Below, in pieces: positions 36,421-47,116 of a DNA stretch of 64,000 nt (its first letter is position 1; every line of letters begins with the position of its first letter). Origin of the DNA: Paragonimus skrjabini miyazakii (lineage: Eukaryota; Platyhelminthes; Trematoda; Plagiorchiida; Troglotrematidae). A model generated the notes under the pieces. The model made no database searches. It had not been told where the DNA came from and saw nothing but the letters and a program-made list of their open reading frames with translations. Where the stretch lies: positions 18,418 through 82,417 of the forward strand of contig JTDE01001350.1 in NCBI GenBank assembly GCA_014338405.1, in the 5' to 3' direction. The position numbers were made by a program, and so were the translations under genes.

Positions 36421-38038
36421 GCAACGGCTAAGGAAACTAATAAAAGAATGAGTTAGGCGATGTGAAGTCTTAACCGAATGAAGGTCATCACAACCTATGA
36501 TCACAGAACTGATGACCAGGTACACAAGTGCTTAGATCATTAGTACGAGAGTCACCTGATGAATTCAGACAAGAACAATGCCGATGGTATAGTGGTCAGT
36601 CTCAGGATGATTATTACGTACTCTGTTGCTCGTCATTTTGGTCACAATTACCGTTTTCAGTGCAAACGTTGCTATTTGAAGTGGACCGTGTCTGTCCATA
36701 ATAAGGTGATGTAAACAACCATTTGTCATTAAGTGATTATCATAAGTGATAAGTGCTACTACCTACTTTGATTAAGCATAATGGATATTCATAATAGATA
36801 TTCATACTTCTTTATGTTTCACTAAACAACCTTGTTTTCATTCTGTTTGAAGTAACTCTGTTAAACATGTATGTGAAATAACAAACACATCTGTCTTTTA
36901 CACATGCGCCTTAGGTAGCAGTCCATTGTCGTCATGTATATAAACATGTCTGGTAGATGTGCACACCACTTGGTGATCGCATTTATGGATAGGACGACGT
37001 AAGATGTCAGTGTGCACCTGCCATTTGAAAGACATTTGGCGGATGAGTGCACAGCTGCGGGACTTTCGAACCTGCCACTTTGAAAGATTGTTCTGGCAGC
37101 AGTTAAACTAAGCCTTTGTAAATCTACAGTTTTAAACTGGTTAACAGTCTTTATGGAAGTAAAAAACCCGCAGTTGTTTATAAAAAAAAACATAATTTAT
37201 CTGAGGTTTGCCGACATGTCATATTCGTACAATTAGCAAGTCAACAAATAGGGGTAATTAATGACTTTCTGTCCAAAAAGCTATCTAATCCAGACCTACT
37301 TAACTAGAGTGACTTCTCGAGCGGGGACTGACAACAGACCCCAAGAATCTAGAGATTATCTAGCATGCAGTTGAAGAAGACAAGAGAAAATCATGTATCT
37401 GAAGAGAGAAGAACGGCTAAGAGCTTTGCCAAAGTGAAATAATTAATTTCGTGATAAGAAGAGCTTGTAAAGTCAAATTATTCACATTTAATGTGTAGAG
37501 AATAACAAACACAACCCCGTGATTGGTCTGTACAAAACAGAACCAGTTCGCTGGAACGGAGACAGGTATGGAATCATTTGTCATGGGTTAGAGTGCACAT
37601 TCCCCTGACTCATCGACGACCTCATTTTTTATTCAATGGTGAGAAAGATGGCATTTACGGACTTACTACACACTGGCATAACTAGTGTGGTGTAGAGGAA
37701 ATGCGCTGCAATTGACGAACTAACAATAAACGTCCACTGACTCTATGGAAAACTGTTTCAAAGTTGTTGTTATCAGAAAACCTCAGGCAACAGCCGATAC
37801 TTAAGATGTTTTTTGCACAGACCCAAAAACAAACTTTGTTGCTGTAGGTTATTTCGAGTTGTTAACACACTGCTGTTTTCGAACAGGACGGCGCTCCCTT
37901 TTTTACGTCATGTAGCTTGGGAGCTTTACAACATTCTCGATGAATTACGATTCCAAACAGGCCAGTCTGTCATTCTAGTTTGAACCTCAAAAGCCGTGTG
38001 CCAGCTTACTAAATATATGGACATATCCTTTCTTACAG
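36421..38038. other. no recognised gene
   Basis: A lone box A-like string (GATGGTATAGTGGTCAG) near 36583 has no box B after it. Nothing else was recognised. Confidence 0.3.
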
Positions 38039-38149
38039 GTGGACAGTCAAATTGGTGGTTGGCTTGAAACGAGGATGGAGACGCAAGAGTTCTCGTACAT
38101 TACAATGTCTACTGCGGGCATGTTGACGGAACTTGACGAAATTACGTAA
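38039..38149 (+). CDS. possible terminal exon, unidentified protein
   Basis: A strong acceptor (gacatatcctttcttacag) is followed by 36 open codons in phase 0 to TAA. They read VDSQIGGWLETRMETQEFSY and ITMSTAGMLTELDEIT, an acidic hydrophilic C-terminus. A second frame is open for 32 codons. No nearby AATAAA was seen. The family is unknown. Confidence 0.25.
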   Translation: MDSQIGGWLETRMETQEFSYITMSTAGMLTELDEIT

Positions 38150-41100
38150 CATGAATCCTGTGAAGGATTACAACGCAATAGTGTAACCGCATAATTTTGA
38201 TGAAGTCATCTTTGTGTGCATTTCCCTTTCTGTGTAGACTTTTTAATTGAATTTCAATGGAGTTTTTTCTAACAAGGTTTATGCTCTTATTGAAACACTG
38301 TTGGCGTGTGTTCGCATACACTTATTCCGCGTTGGCTGTGTAACATACAAGCCGACCGTTTCCATTCTGATTGTTCGTTATATCCGTGGACTAACTTTAG
38401 GGCAACGTGGAGACACCGGGAGACAGTGTTCTTCTGAAGTAAAGGTTTTAGCAACAGTCCTATGAAAGGAATCAACACAGACAGGCGCAGTAAGCCATTC
38501 ACACGACTAACGAGAAAACTAAAACGGCGTCACCAACATAGCAGCACTCCCTACCACAACTCATATTCAACCCGCGCGTGCCTGCTGGTTTCGACCGCAC
38601 GTTACAGCTGTACGTCCTCTTCGTGTCAGCAGTTACAGTTAATTGGATGACGCTTCCTACAGCGATCATGATCCGCGAAAGAAGTTGCATTATTGCAGGT
38701 AATCGTAACTATATTTTTTCCTAGACACACTCATTTGCCTATGAAGATAACCAATGTTGTCATGTAGGTGATGAGATAACAAGTCTTGATGGCAGAAAAA
38801 CTGGTTCTCTAACTTGAGTAAGTGTATAGTCCTGGGCGGAAAGCACAATCGAAGACAACTAGTGACCAACGCAAGAGGTGCATACGACTATTCCTAGAAG
38901 CTTGAAATTTGACGACGTGACCAACTGCCTTTTGCCTACCTGTGACATTATACTTTTGTATTAACATAATCATTGTGAATAGCTTTTATAAATTCACCTA
39001 TATGTACAGAAAAAAACGGTTATCATTCGCTGTCTTGAAAACCTTTATAACAAAAGGCACTGATGCGAGTGATCTTTTGAAATACGCATTTCTGGGGGCA
39101 GTTCCTTTGCATATTAGAAACACTGAAGGTTTTTGATTTCAAACAACTGCTATTTTCACCAAACGATTCCTCGTAGTCTACCTTACTGTATTCATTTGGA
39201 CGAGGTATACTGTTGTACAACGGGCACGTGTTCGCTTGAATTTGTGCTTGTTTATACAAGTTTTTCACACAGGTGGTACCAAGCTGAGCACCATTTGTAT
39301 TCATACGTTTTCGGCAGAAATCCAAAAGACAAATGAAATCTTTTGTTATGTAAAAATTACATATGGAATTGGAATGACCGTAGTTTTTTTTATATAGCTG
39401 CAACGTTAAAACTAATGAAAATTGGCACATATTCCGTTATGATATGTATCGGTGTGATAACTGTGTGGGTGAGTGGGCATGTAATATGAGCACTACAGAA
39501 CAGGTTCGGCAAAAATAAGCTGTTTTCCATGTTGAACTTTTCCCTAATGTGTATACCATAATGCAACTGATCAGACGTTTTTTCGGACATCGAGAAAAAG
39601 TGCTGGAAACGTTAGACATTTTGTGTCCGTGGTCGTGTAAAAGAATAGTAACAGACAAAGAGAGACATGCTAACCCCCTTTTGTATAGTTTGCTTTTAAC
39701 AGGGGTCTAAGTTAACCCCTCACAATGAAGTCACACTGGACCATCTTACACCACTAAAGTACCTTCATCTAAACATATCTAACGTCGCCACCAACAACTA
39801 ATTTTGATAACTCTTTAACAAGCTAATAGAACTACAGGCGTCTCATCAAAACATTCTAGAGAAGTGACCAAAAGCCAAGTAAATTATTTGAAAAAATTCA
39901 AGCCATGAATGAACATTAGCATTTTTGTGTTTGGTAAGAACTGGGTTGGTTTTTGATGTGTGAACGTTTTAATCGCAGTCATTATCGCTTGTGGGAGTTT
40001 GGAAACTAAGGTTCAAGCGATGAATTGCCCCGCATAAGCAGTGTTTTTTTTAATAAAGTACCCGCCCTATTTAAGTGTTATTCGGTTACATGGTTCATGT
40101 ATACTTCTTTTGCTGTTTTTATTTAACCTCAAAATGTCAACTTCCTCACAAACTGAAACGTTTTTCAGTACCACTTTTCATGCCGACCTTACATTTCGAA
40201 GATAGACTTCTTATAAATTGATTACAGCAACTCAGTAAACCAATGTAACCGGGACGGTTTTTTGCGGTACCTTCCTGGTAGACATCGATAATACAGTCGG
40301 CTACAGTTCAGGATAATGTTAACCAAAGGGTGAACATCTAAGATAGAGATAAGCGTCTCTATGTTTTCCTGTAATGCGATCGTGCTGAAAGCACTTCCAC
40401 GTTCATTTCTATACTATTTCATATCTAACTTGTTGTTTGATGAATAAATCATTAGATGTCGAGTTCTATATTTATCGAATTGTAAGTCTTTTGGCTACCA
40501 ATTTATACTACTTAAAATCTAGGGCAGTCGCTTGTGAGAACGACTGATAGAAGGATTTAGCATTGCGATAAGTGCTGAACGACTACGCTATACATATCAG
40601 TCTTAATCTAACTGAAACGCACTGTCATACCTGCCAACTGATTAGGTTTTTGCCTCAGATTTGTATCTCTGATTGATAAGCAACGTAAACAGAGGAAAAC
40701 AGTAACTCCGTAATCTCAAGTTTCATACCCAGTTGGTCCATAGACATCCATCGCTTTAGTAGTCGCATTCAATCTAAACCTGAAGGTTCTATTGTCTTGT
40801 AAAGATTTCCGGTAGAAGAAACGGCTCTTCTTTTCGATTCCGGATGACCAACTTTTGTGTGGACCCTTTATTGTCTTCAGAATCTCAACAAGGATGCCGG
40901 GATGAGTAGTATGATAATATAACAAATCGAAATGTTTACGACATCTCTCATCGTATGTAAAATCGCGAGATCATTAAGGACTCAGTGGCTCTCGGCAAAC
41001 AACCACTGGTGATTGGTTACTGGTCCAACTTACTAAATGTACATTTTATCACATTATCAACAGAAAAATGCAAGTTGGAAAGTTTTGTGGTATGTAGCTT

Positions 41101-42779
41101 AATATAATGGTAACTCTTTCATCCAACTTATCAAGCACTGAATGTCGACACTTCATTTTGTCTAGGTAACTAAATACTTGGAACAATTGAACTGTACGTA
41201 CTAATATAACGAACATGAAAATATAAATACAAGGTTTGCGGCAAATATTACTAACAAGCTGGGGTGTGAAAAAATCACAAAGTTGGCCGTTACCGATTAA
41301 TCAGACTTTGGTCGCAGCCGAATGTCTCAATGTTTGATTTCGTAAAAACACTGTCCACGACTTACTCTGATCCATAAGGTGAAATTCAAGAGGACAGTAA
41401 TCGCATTTTACGGTTACGAGTTGCGTTTCTTATCGACGCTAAAGCTAACCATTCGTGCCTTTCAAGTGTCTAAACGTTATAGTCATTAGATCGTTCACTA
41501 TGAGCATCCTAGTGGTTACAGTAACAGCACCGTTGATGAGACGAAGCCGTATGTCGGCACCCAGCAATTTATGTGATCCGCCCGTTTCTTGGCCAATTAA
41601 TCTGTTTGGTAGCCACCGACTGGCAATGCCTCATTTCTCCTTAGCGCACCACGTTCACCCTAATTCCCGTCCGGCGAGGACAGCAAAAGCTGGAACACAA
41701 TATCAAGTGTTAACACCGATTCAGACTGGTATAGCGTTTCCAGTTGCATACCTCGGTGATTATATAACCAATAGATACCAGGGTGGACAAGTTCGCTCAA
41801 TCATAAATTTCTTCGTGGGATTTAAGCAGTGAGCAGAATCCGACAACCATAACAACAGTGTGTGGAACGGGACGTTCAACATTCTGAGAAATGGAATTAC
41901 TGGGTGGTTCCACCGTGAAAACCAGCAGGTTCTATGTTGTGAGGAGAAGCAATATAAGCAAATAGAATTGTACCCAAATTAGTTACTCTTTTTAACATTC
42001 ATCTACTTAAATTTAACGCAAACCAAGAATGTTGTGATGTCAATAGATTTCTACTATCTATCCGTCGCAGCAAGCAATCTCGTAGTCTGGTCTGTTTCGC
42101 TAGGCGTGACTACTTCCGGACAGCAACTGCCTCACACTTACGGTTCGCCTGTAGTCTTGATTCCATAGTCCAGAACCATGAAAGTTTGTTCAGTAGCGTG
42201 AGTGTACAGTTCGATCTGAAACAAACGGAGAAGCAAGATAGTCTCAGATATCGCTAAAACTTTTCTGAGAGGAAGTTACGTTATAATAATATTGACTTTG
42301 AATGTTGAAAATGCTTAGATTAATTTTAACGAAGTTTATCCTAAATTATGTGATATTTTCCGGTAAATGAGTCATACAACGCATCGTGTGATATTTTGGA
42401 ATATGATAAACGCTCCTTTAGCGCACATACTGTAGCAGCAAAGTAGTTTCTTCCAGGAGCACATTTCATTTTCGTGTAAGTTGCCCGAAATTACATTTAC
42501 TGGCACCTACCTAGCTTCAAGAACAATTGCCCATATGTTACTCAAACCTCTCCAGAAATGTGAAAATCCTTCCTTCAGTTTAATATACAAGGGGAAGTTG
42601 ACGTCATTTAATCCATGTGATCTACTACATGTTGTTCCTCTTTTCAGCTGTGAACACTGTTTGATTCATAGTGTATGAATTAAGATTAGAGTTGTCATTT
42701 CAAATCCCAGGCAATATTCTTCATCATCTGGTGAAAAATAGAATGTTTGCAATGCTTCTTGATACCCAATATCAAAGTG
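38150..42779. other. no recognised gene
   Basis: Frames of 135 codons (39430-39023, minus) and 125 codons (41455-41832, plus) exist, but they match no family I know and are within the length expected by chance. A short terminal-exon-like segment after acaagtttttcacacag (39273-39336) overlaps the first. No repeat from elsewhere in the window was recognised. Confidence 0.3.
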
Positions 42780-42905
42780 ATAATCCATGACTAATTGGTC
42801 CTTGTTTGGATTCATGAAGTGGGGACACTCTGAATGAGTACCGAACCGGCTGTCTCTACTTTGCGAGTCAACGCTTTTACCTACTCGACCACGGGTTCTG
42901 ACTTA
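42780..42905 (-). mobile_element. tRNA-headed SINE with hammerhead relic (copy G)
   Basis: Minus-strand box A CGTGGTCGAGTAGG (complement of 42880-42893) and box B CCGGTTCGGTAC (42838-42849) align with the head of copy F, on the other strand 50 bases away. Downstream, ATCCAAACAAGGAC occupies the stem-loop II position. The core boxes have decayed to TTCATGA and CAAT, and stem I no longer pairs. Confidence 0.6.
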
Positions 42906-42944
42906 ATCAGGTGCTAATTTCTCCGTCACAAGCGATATGCATAG

Positions 42945-43068
42945 AACTAGTGGCTGAACGGATAAGATCACTTTCTTGTAAAGCAGAAGATAGCTCGTTC
43001 GATCCTCCATTCAAACAATCTGTATCTGTCTGTTGAGTTTAAACAAGGATGAAACCGGCCATACAGTG
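42945..43068 (+). mobile_element. tRNA-headed SINE with hammerhead (copy F)
   Basis: Box A TGGCTGAACGG (42951-42961) and box B CGTTCGATCC (42996-43005) are followed by CCATTCA, as in copy E, then by the hammerhead segment. Copies G and F face each other head to head, with the ribozymes on the outer sides. Confidence 0.65.
43024..43068 (+). ncRNA. hammerhead ribozyme relic (copy F)
   Basis: ATCTGT (stem I), CTGTTGA (one substitution in CTGANGA), GTTTAAACAAGGAT (stem-loop II, four pairs if wobbles count), GAAA intact, eight bases CCGGCCAT, ACAGTG (stem I return; CUGU with ACAG gives four perfect pairs). The core A-to-U change and the loss of the GUC triplet make cleavage unlikely. Confidence 0.55.
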
Positions 43069-44640
43069 TTGGCTTAACGGTACGCTTCAGGAGCACTACA
43101 AAGGCCATTGTGAACCCTTGCTGCCGTAGCCAGTACAAACTAGCAACCCGAGGTGGACTGTGTTCATCCACACTAACCGGGTGGAAACAGGTTATAACTC
43201 AAGATAAGGTATTACTTAGGAATACCTTGTGCGAACATGGCTATTCTTCAACGGGGTTTTCCCGTGGTCAGCGGGCGTCGAGAGCCTTAGTTATACTGAA
43301 ACTTCAGTTGACTGCTTGATCTTCAGAACAAATCTAACCACTCAAGTGTGTTCGGCCTAACATTTGTTTTTGTCGCTTGCAAAAGATAATGTCTTTTGAG
43401 TTCTCTCACTTGACACGTGAATGAATCAATGTGGAGTAAGAGGTTAAACAGTTGACGATGTTAAAACGATACCAGGTTTGTTGTCCCAATGCAGGTTCTG
43501 AGGATTGTCGAGTTGAACAGTTATCAGAAATAAAGACGCGCAGTTAATGTTAAGATTAGAGTAATTGGAGGCACAAGGCAAGGATTTACATGGTATTGCT
43601 ACTTGCTATGGAAAAGGCGACAAAACATGTGGGCGTATAACAGTGGGCATTAGCAGAAAAGAGTCGTAAAAGCAGATAGTTTTAGGGAAGCTCATGGCTA
43701 GAACGCTTTTCTTGGCAAATGACTGCCCGGAATTAGCCCCAAATCAAGTTCAGTGTAACTTGCATCCTGAACTGGTAGTCAGTTTTTAGACAACTGATCA
43801 CCTACCTAGTGAACACGGATATTCTGTGAGAAAGTTTGTGGCCCACCCAAGTTACCTCAATCGCACACATGTCAACCAGAAGCGCCTGCAGTATACCTTT
43901 TGGTGGCAGATATTACAAGTCGATTTCCTCGGTTAGACCCTGAAGAAAAACTTACAGTATGTGGTCCTACGGAACTGTCGGATAGTCCAACAAAAGTTGG
44001 TCCTGCGTGCTATCTTCCTGGATTAGAGGAAGATATGTAGAATCAACAACCCAGAGCACGGCTGCCAGAAGTTTATATATTACATGTATATACGTGTATT
44101 TATATTTAACTTCACTGGCGTATCAACATAAAATCTTGGGTACGAAATCTTTAAATGATTCGTTGGTTGCCATTTTCCTTTTTCGCTTTATATAGCAACA
44201 CCATCATTTCCTAAAAGCAGCTTATTGGTTAACTACTGTGATATAAAATTAGAAAAATCATGCTTGCTCGCTTTTTTCTTTTCAAGTGGATTTCTGGCAC
44301 AATATTTTCCAAGAAAGCCCATGATACGATGCGATAGTAGTGCACAACTTTTGTCTGGCCTGGAAATCCATTGGAGTGCAATCTTATGTGAGCTTTCTAT
44401 AACACTGCCTAATTAATTATAATCAGTAATTGGGTTTCACGACAGGTCTAACTGATTCAGTAACCACAACTTATTGTTGATTACCAATCATTGAGTTATC
44501 TGTTGAAGTTAGAAGGACAGGTATCTTTTAGTAGAGTAGCCGAAAACGTCAATGCCTATGACTTGTGGCCTGGCAAATTGCGTACTACAGAATAAAGGCA
44601 CTCCTACATAAAACTATTCCAATCATTGGTGATTACATCA
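43069..44640. other. no recognised gene
   Basis: A 20-base word around aagggttcac (minus strand, near 43100) resembles the leader of the LINE at 10.9 kb. No other feature was recognised. Confidence 0.25.
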
Positions 44641-44649
44641 ATGGGAACC

Positions 44650-45640
44650 AACTCGATTTACCGGGTTAAACGTCTGAAATCAAACGATTCCTTCCATTGT
44701 GCACCTCAACTTTAGAATTCTATTTCCAACACAAAAGCCATAAGCAACTTGATGGCGTAACCATGAGAAGTCTCATGTGACTTATCTTGGCTGATATTTT
44801 TATGGCTCATCTATAAAATCGAGCGCAAGCGACTATCTCCAAAACAGATGCGTGAACGATTTGTTGGTTGTAGATGACAATAAAGAACATGACGAAAAAG
44901 TTCTGGAGATATTCAGCGGACTGCACACCAACATTACATTAACTTATGTACACGAGTGTGATGGTTCTCCTCCGTTCTTGGATATCAACTTTACTTGAAG
45001 GACTGAAGGTTCGATACAGCGCTCAGTTTATCGCAAATGCATTTGGAACTGTAAGTACACTTTAAAACTCCGAACAAAAGCTTTATAAAACAGGCTTTAT
45101 AAAAATATTATTCAATAGAGCCATAAAGATTTGCACTCAGGACACAATCTGCCGTGAATCGCAACTAATTAATCAAGTTCTGTTCGACAACGGATATCTA
45201 CAATTACCGATCTCCTTTTTTCCCAAGAAACCATGAGTAAACGATAATGGTAGCGCCAAAAGTGGAGGCTTTTTTACAACTGCCGTTTGAATGGAAGGAT
45301 GTCAGTCGCTGTAAGGCCGACTAAAAGCCGCCGTACTACGGATGTATAATGTCGCAGAGGTTGTATTAAACTACACCACCCAGATGCCACTGTTCGCCAG
45401 TTTCCACATCATTTACCGATTTTCATGTAGTTTTCAGGTCGACCACAGTAACAGGACGGAACGACAACTGAAATTTCAGATCTCGTATCACATCTCAACA
45501 CCTGTGAGGAAGCGTGTTGCACAGATGCAGGCTGATATTCATGTGTGCACGCAGAAACCATCATACAAAACACCGACATCAGCGATTGCTCGTCATCTCC
45601 TGGAGAGTCATCATCAGCTGGATCCCACATAGGCATTCAC
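44650..45640 (+). pseudogene. Penelope-like element relic: RT palm to GIY-YIG domain
   Basis: From 44680: LCTSTLEFYFQHKSHKQLDG, VTMRS, a stop, then ILADIFMAHL, matching F.FN...RQ.DGVAMGSPLGP.LAD.FM. Next CVNDLLVVDDNKEHDEK stands for the YVDD motif C region. Then SPPFLDINFT, a stop and RTEGSIQRSVYRKCIW match PFLDV.VTR..DG.I..SVYRK.T. From 45320, AAVLRMYNVAEVVLNYT and NRTERQLKFQISYHISTPVR, then SAIARHLLESHHQLD, are the linker and GIY-YIG endonuclease. The YIG tripeptide has become HSN. Motif C is mutated and there are several stops, so it is inactive. Confidence 0.8.
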
Positions 45641-46049
45641 AGTTGTGTACGCAGCTGGTAAGCCTCGGCTGTTACGATATCCTGAAACAGTTGCTTTAAC
45701 ATGCTTATGTTCACTTCTATGTGTACAGATGGACTAATTTGTTAGCTTAGCACTGCCATGATAACGGTGCCAATGAGTGATTAGCAAATGGCTCCGCTGT
45801 ACATCTCCCTTGTGCTTTCAGTGTCAAATTTGACCCATGTTTTTCGCTTCATAATCTCCTGCCCTGTAGTACGTACTTAATGTTATGCTGAAAAATTTAC
45901 CAGGACATAAATCGCATGCGTCAACTTTTCGACAGCTGTACTGAAATAGTTATCATGTTTGCATGAGGAGGTTAGACAACCTCAGCATTACTCACAAACA
46001 AACGTGACTCGGCCTTTGGATGGGTTAATTCGGTCATATCTAATACGAA
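45641..46049. other. probable 3' untranslated part of the Penelope relic
   Basis: TTTGACCCATGTTTT followed by CGCTT, and GATTAGCA-like words, recur in the same order at about 1840-1890, which suggests a shared element tail. The match is short. Confidence 0.25.
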
Positions 46050-46225
46050 ATGTGTAGCACGGTGGTCATTGATGTTAAATCCTGGGAACGAGTGCCAGAG
46101 CTCAAATCCGGGTTGTATTGAACTTTACAACGGTTAACGAGCCCTAACACTAGTCTCGCTCTTCTTATTGAAGAAAGCCGGCTGGAAACTTTATGCAACT
46201 GTGGTATTTGCGGTCAAGCAAAATT
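46050..46225 (+). mobile_element. possible hammerhead SINE remnant
   Basis: A tRNA-like stretch (GTGGTCATTGATG, then AGAGCTCAAATCCGGG as a weak box B) is followed by TTAACGAGCCCTAA and ACTAGTC. These look like a hammerhead with its middle deleted. From 46151 the sequence follows the post-cleavage body shared with 49625 and 53591. Confidence 0.35.
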
Positions 46226-46267
46226 GTTTTCAATTTTTTGTATGAACCAAGCCGCTGGCTCTCAACC

Positions 46268-46630
46268 TGTAACACTCGGAATTAGGGACTTCGAATAGCC
46301 CTACAAATCGTACTCGGATTGAAACCTCTCACGCAAGTAAGCAGTTCATAGTCCTGAGACAAGAAGCCAAATTTATGGATGTACAACAGTATTAAAGAAA
46401 TCATAGTCACTCATTGGTTGATAATATTGAAACATACTAAGTCATAAACTGAACGTTAATTGATGCAATACGGAAAAAAGAAAAAAGCGAATAACAGAAG
46501 GCGTAACATTGAGACTGTTCGTCCAATCCTGATGTAGTATCCTCAACGCGATGTTTGGATTGGTCTCTTGTTAGAACTCCTATTGTGTCGGGGCTTGGAT
46601 AAGCGGTGAATCGATTAAATTTTCAACACA
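46268..46630 (-). repeat. 3' LTR
   Basis: Aligns with 46797-47111 and with the solo LTR at 18068. Shared blocks include ccaaatttatg, aaactgaacgtta, cattgagactg and cctattgtgtcggggttt-like. It begins TGTAACACTCGG on the plus strand. Confidence 0.8.
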
Positions 46631-46696
46631 ACCTTTCCCCCTTTGAGACGCCTCTCCATTCACGTTTGCCAATCGTGCTGACCTTCTCGGCTGTTC
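46630..46696 (-). pseudogene. end of pol frame of the LTR retrotransposon
   Basis: The minus strand reads EQPRRSARLANVNGEASQRG and runs into the LTR before stopping. The basic RRSARL-type tail is common at the end of LTR-element polyproteins. Everything upstream is in the gap. Confidence 0.5.
46631..46645 (-). promoter_or_regulatory. polypurine tract
   Basis: The minus strand reads AAAGGGGGAAAGGT directly against the 3' LTR. This is where plus-strand DNA synthesis is primed in LTR retrotransposons. It fixes the element's orientation. Confidence 0.75.
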
Positions 46697-46796
46697 NNNN
46701 NNNNNNNNNNNNNNNNNNNNNNNNNNNNNNNNNNNNNNNNNNNNNNNNNNNNNNNNNNNNNNNNNNNNNNNNNNNNNNNNNNNNNNNNNNNNNNNN
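46697..46796. other. assembly gap, 100 N
   Basis: Exactly 100 N, a placeholder of unknown true length. It sits where the internal region of the LTR element should be. Confidence 0.97.
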
Positions 46797-47111
46797 GAAA
46801 ACCTCGTACTAGTTGCAGTAAGCAGTTCATATTCGTGAGATAAGATGCCAAATTTATGAATGTACAACAATATTAAAGAACTCACAGTCTATCATTGGCT
46901 GGTTGTATTAACACATACAAAGTCACAAACTGAACGTTAGTTGGTGTAATACATAACAAAGAAATTGGCAAATAACGGAAGGCGCATCATTGAGACTGGC
47001 TGTCCAATCCTTGTGTAGTATCCTCAAAGCGACGTTTGGATTGGTCCTTTGTTAGATCTCCTATTGTGTCGGGGTTTGGATAAGTGGTGAACCGAGTAGA
47101 TTTTCACCACA
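46797..47111 (-). repeat. 5' LTR, truncated at its inner end by the gap
   Basis: The outer end ends ...TTTTCACCACA and is followed by the target duplication. The first bases expected by comparison with the other LTRs are missing at the gap edge. Confidence 0.75.
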
Positions 47112-47116
47112 CAACC

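Larger units (their letters stand above)
46263..47116 (-). mobile_element. LTR retrotransposon with interior lost in assembly gap
   Basis: Two homologous direct repeats (46268-46630 and 46797-47111) flank a 100-N gap. The whole is bracketed by the 5-base target duplication CAACC (46263-46267 and 47112-47116). On the minus strand, the 3' LTR (46630-46268) is preceded immediately by a polypurine tract, and before that by a frame resembling a pol tail. LTR ends are TGTG...TTACA on the minus strand. The LTRs differ at many positions, so the insertion is old. Five-base duplications fit Gypsy or BEL/Pao. Confidence 0.8.

Noticed and set aside
36560..36620. tRNA-headed SINE from the box A-like string GATGGTATAGTGG
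   Set aside because: No box B or family tail follows.
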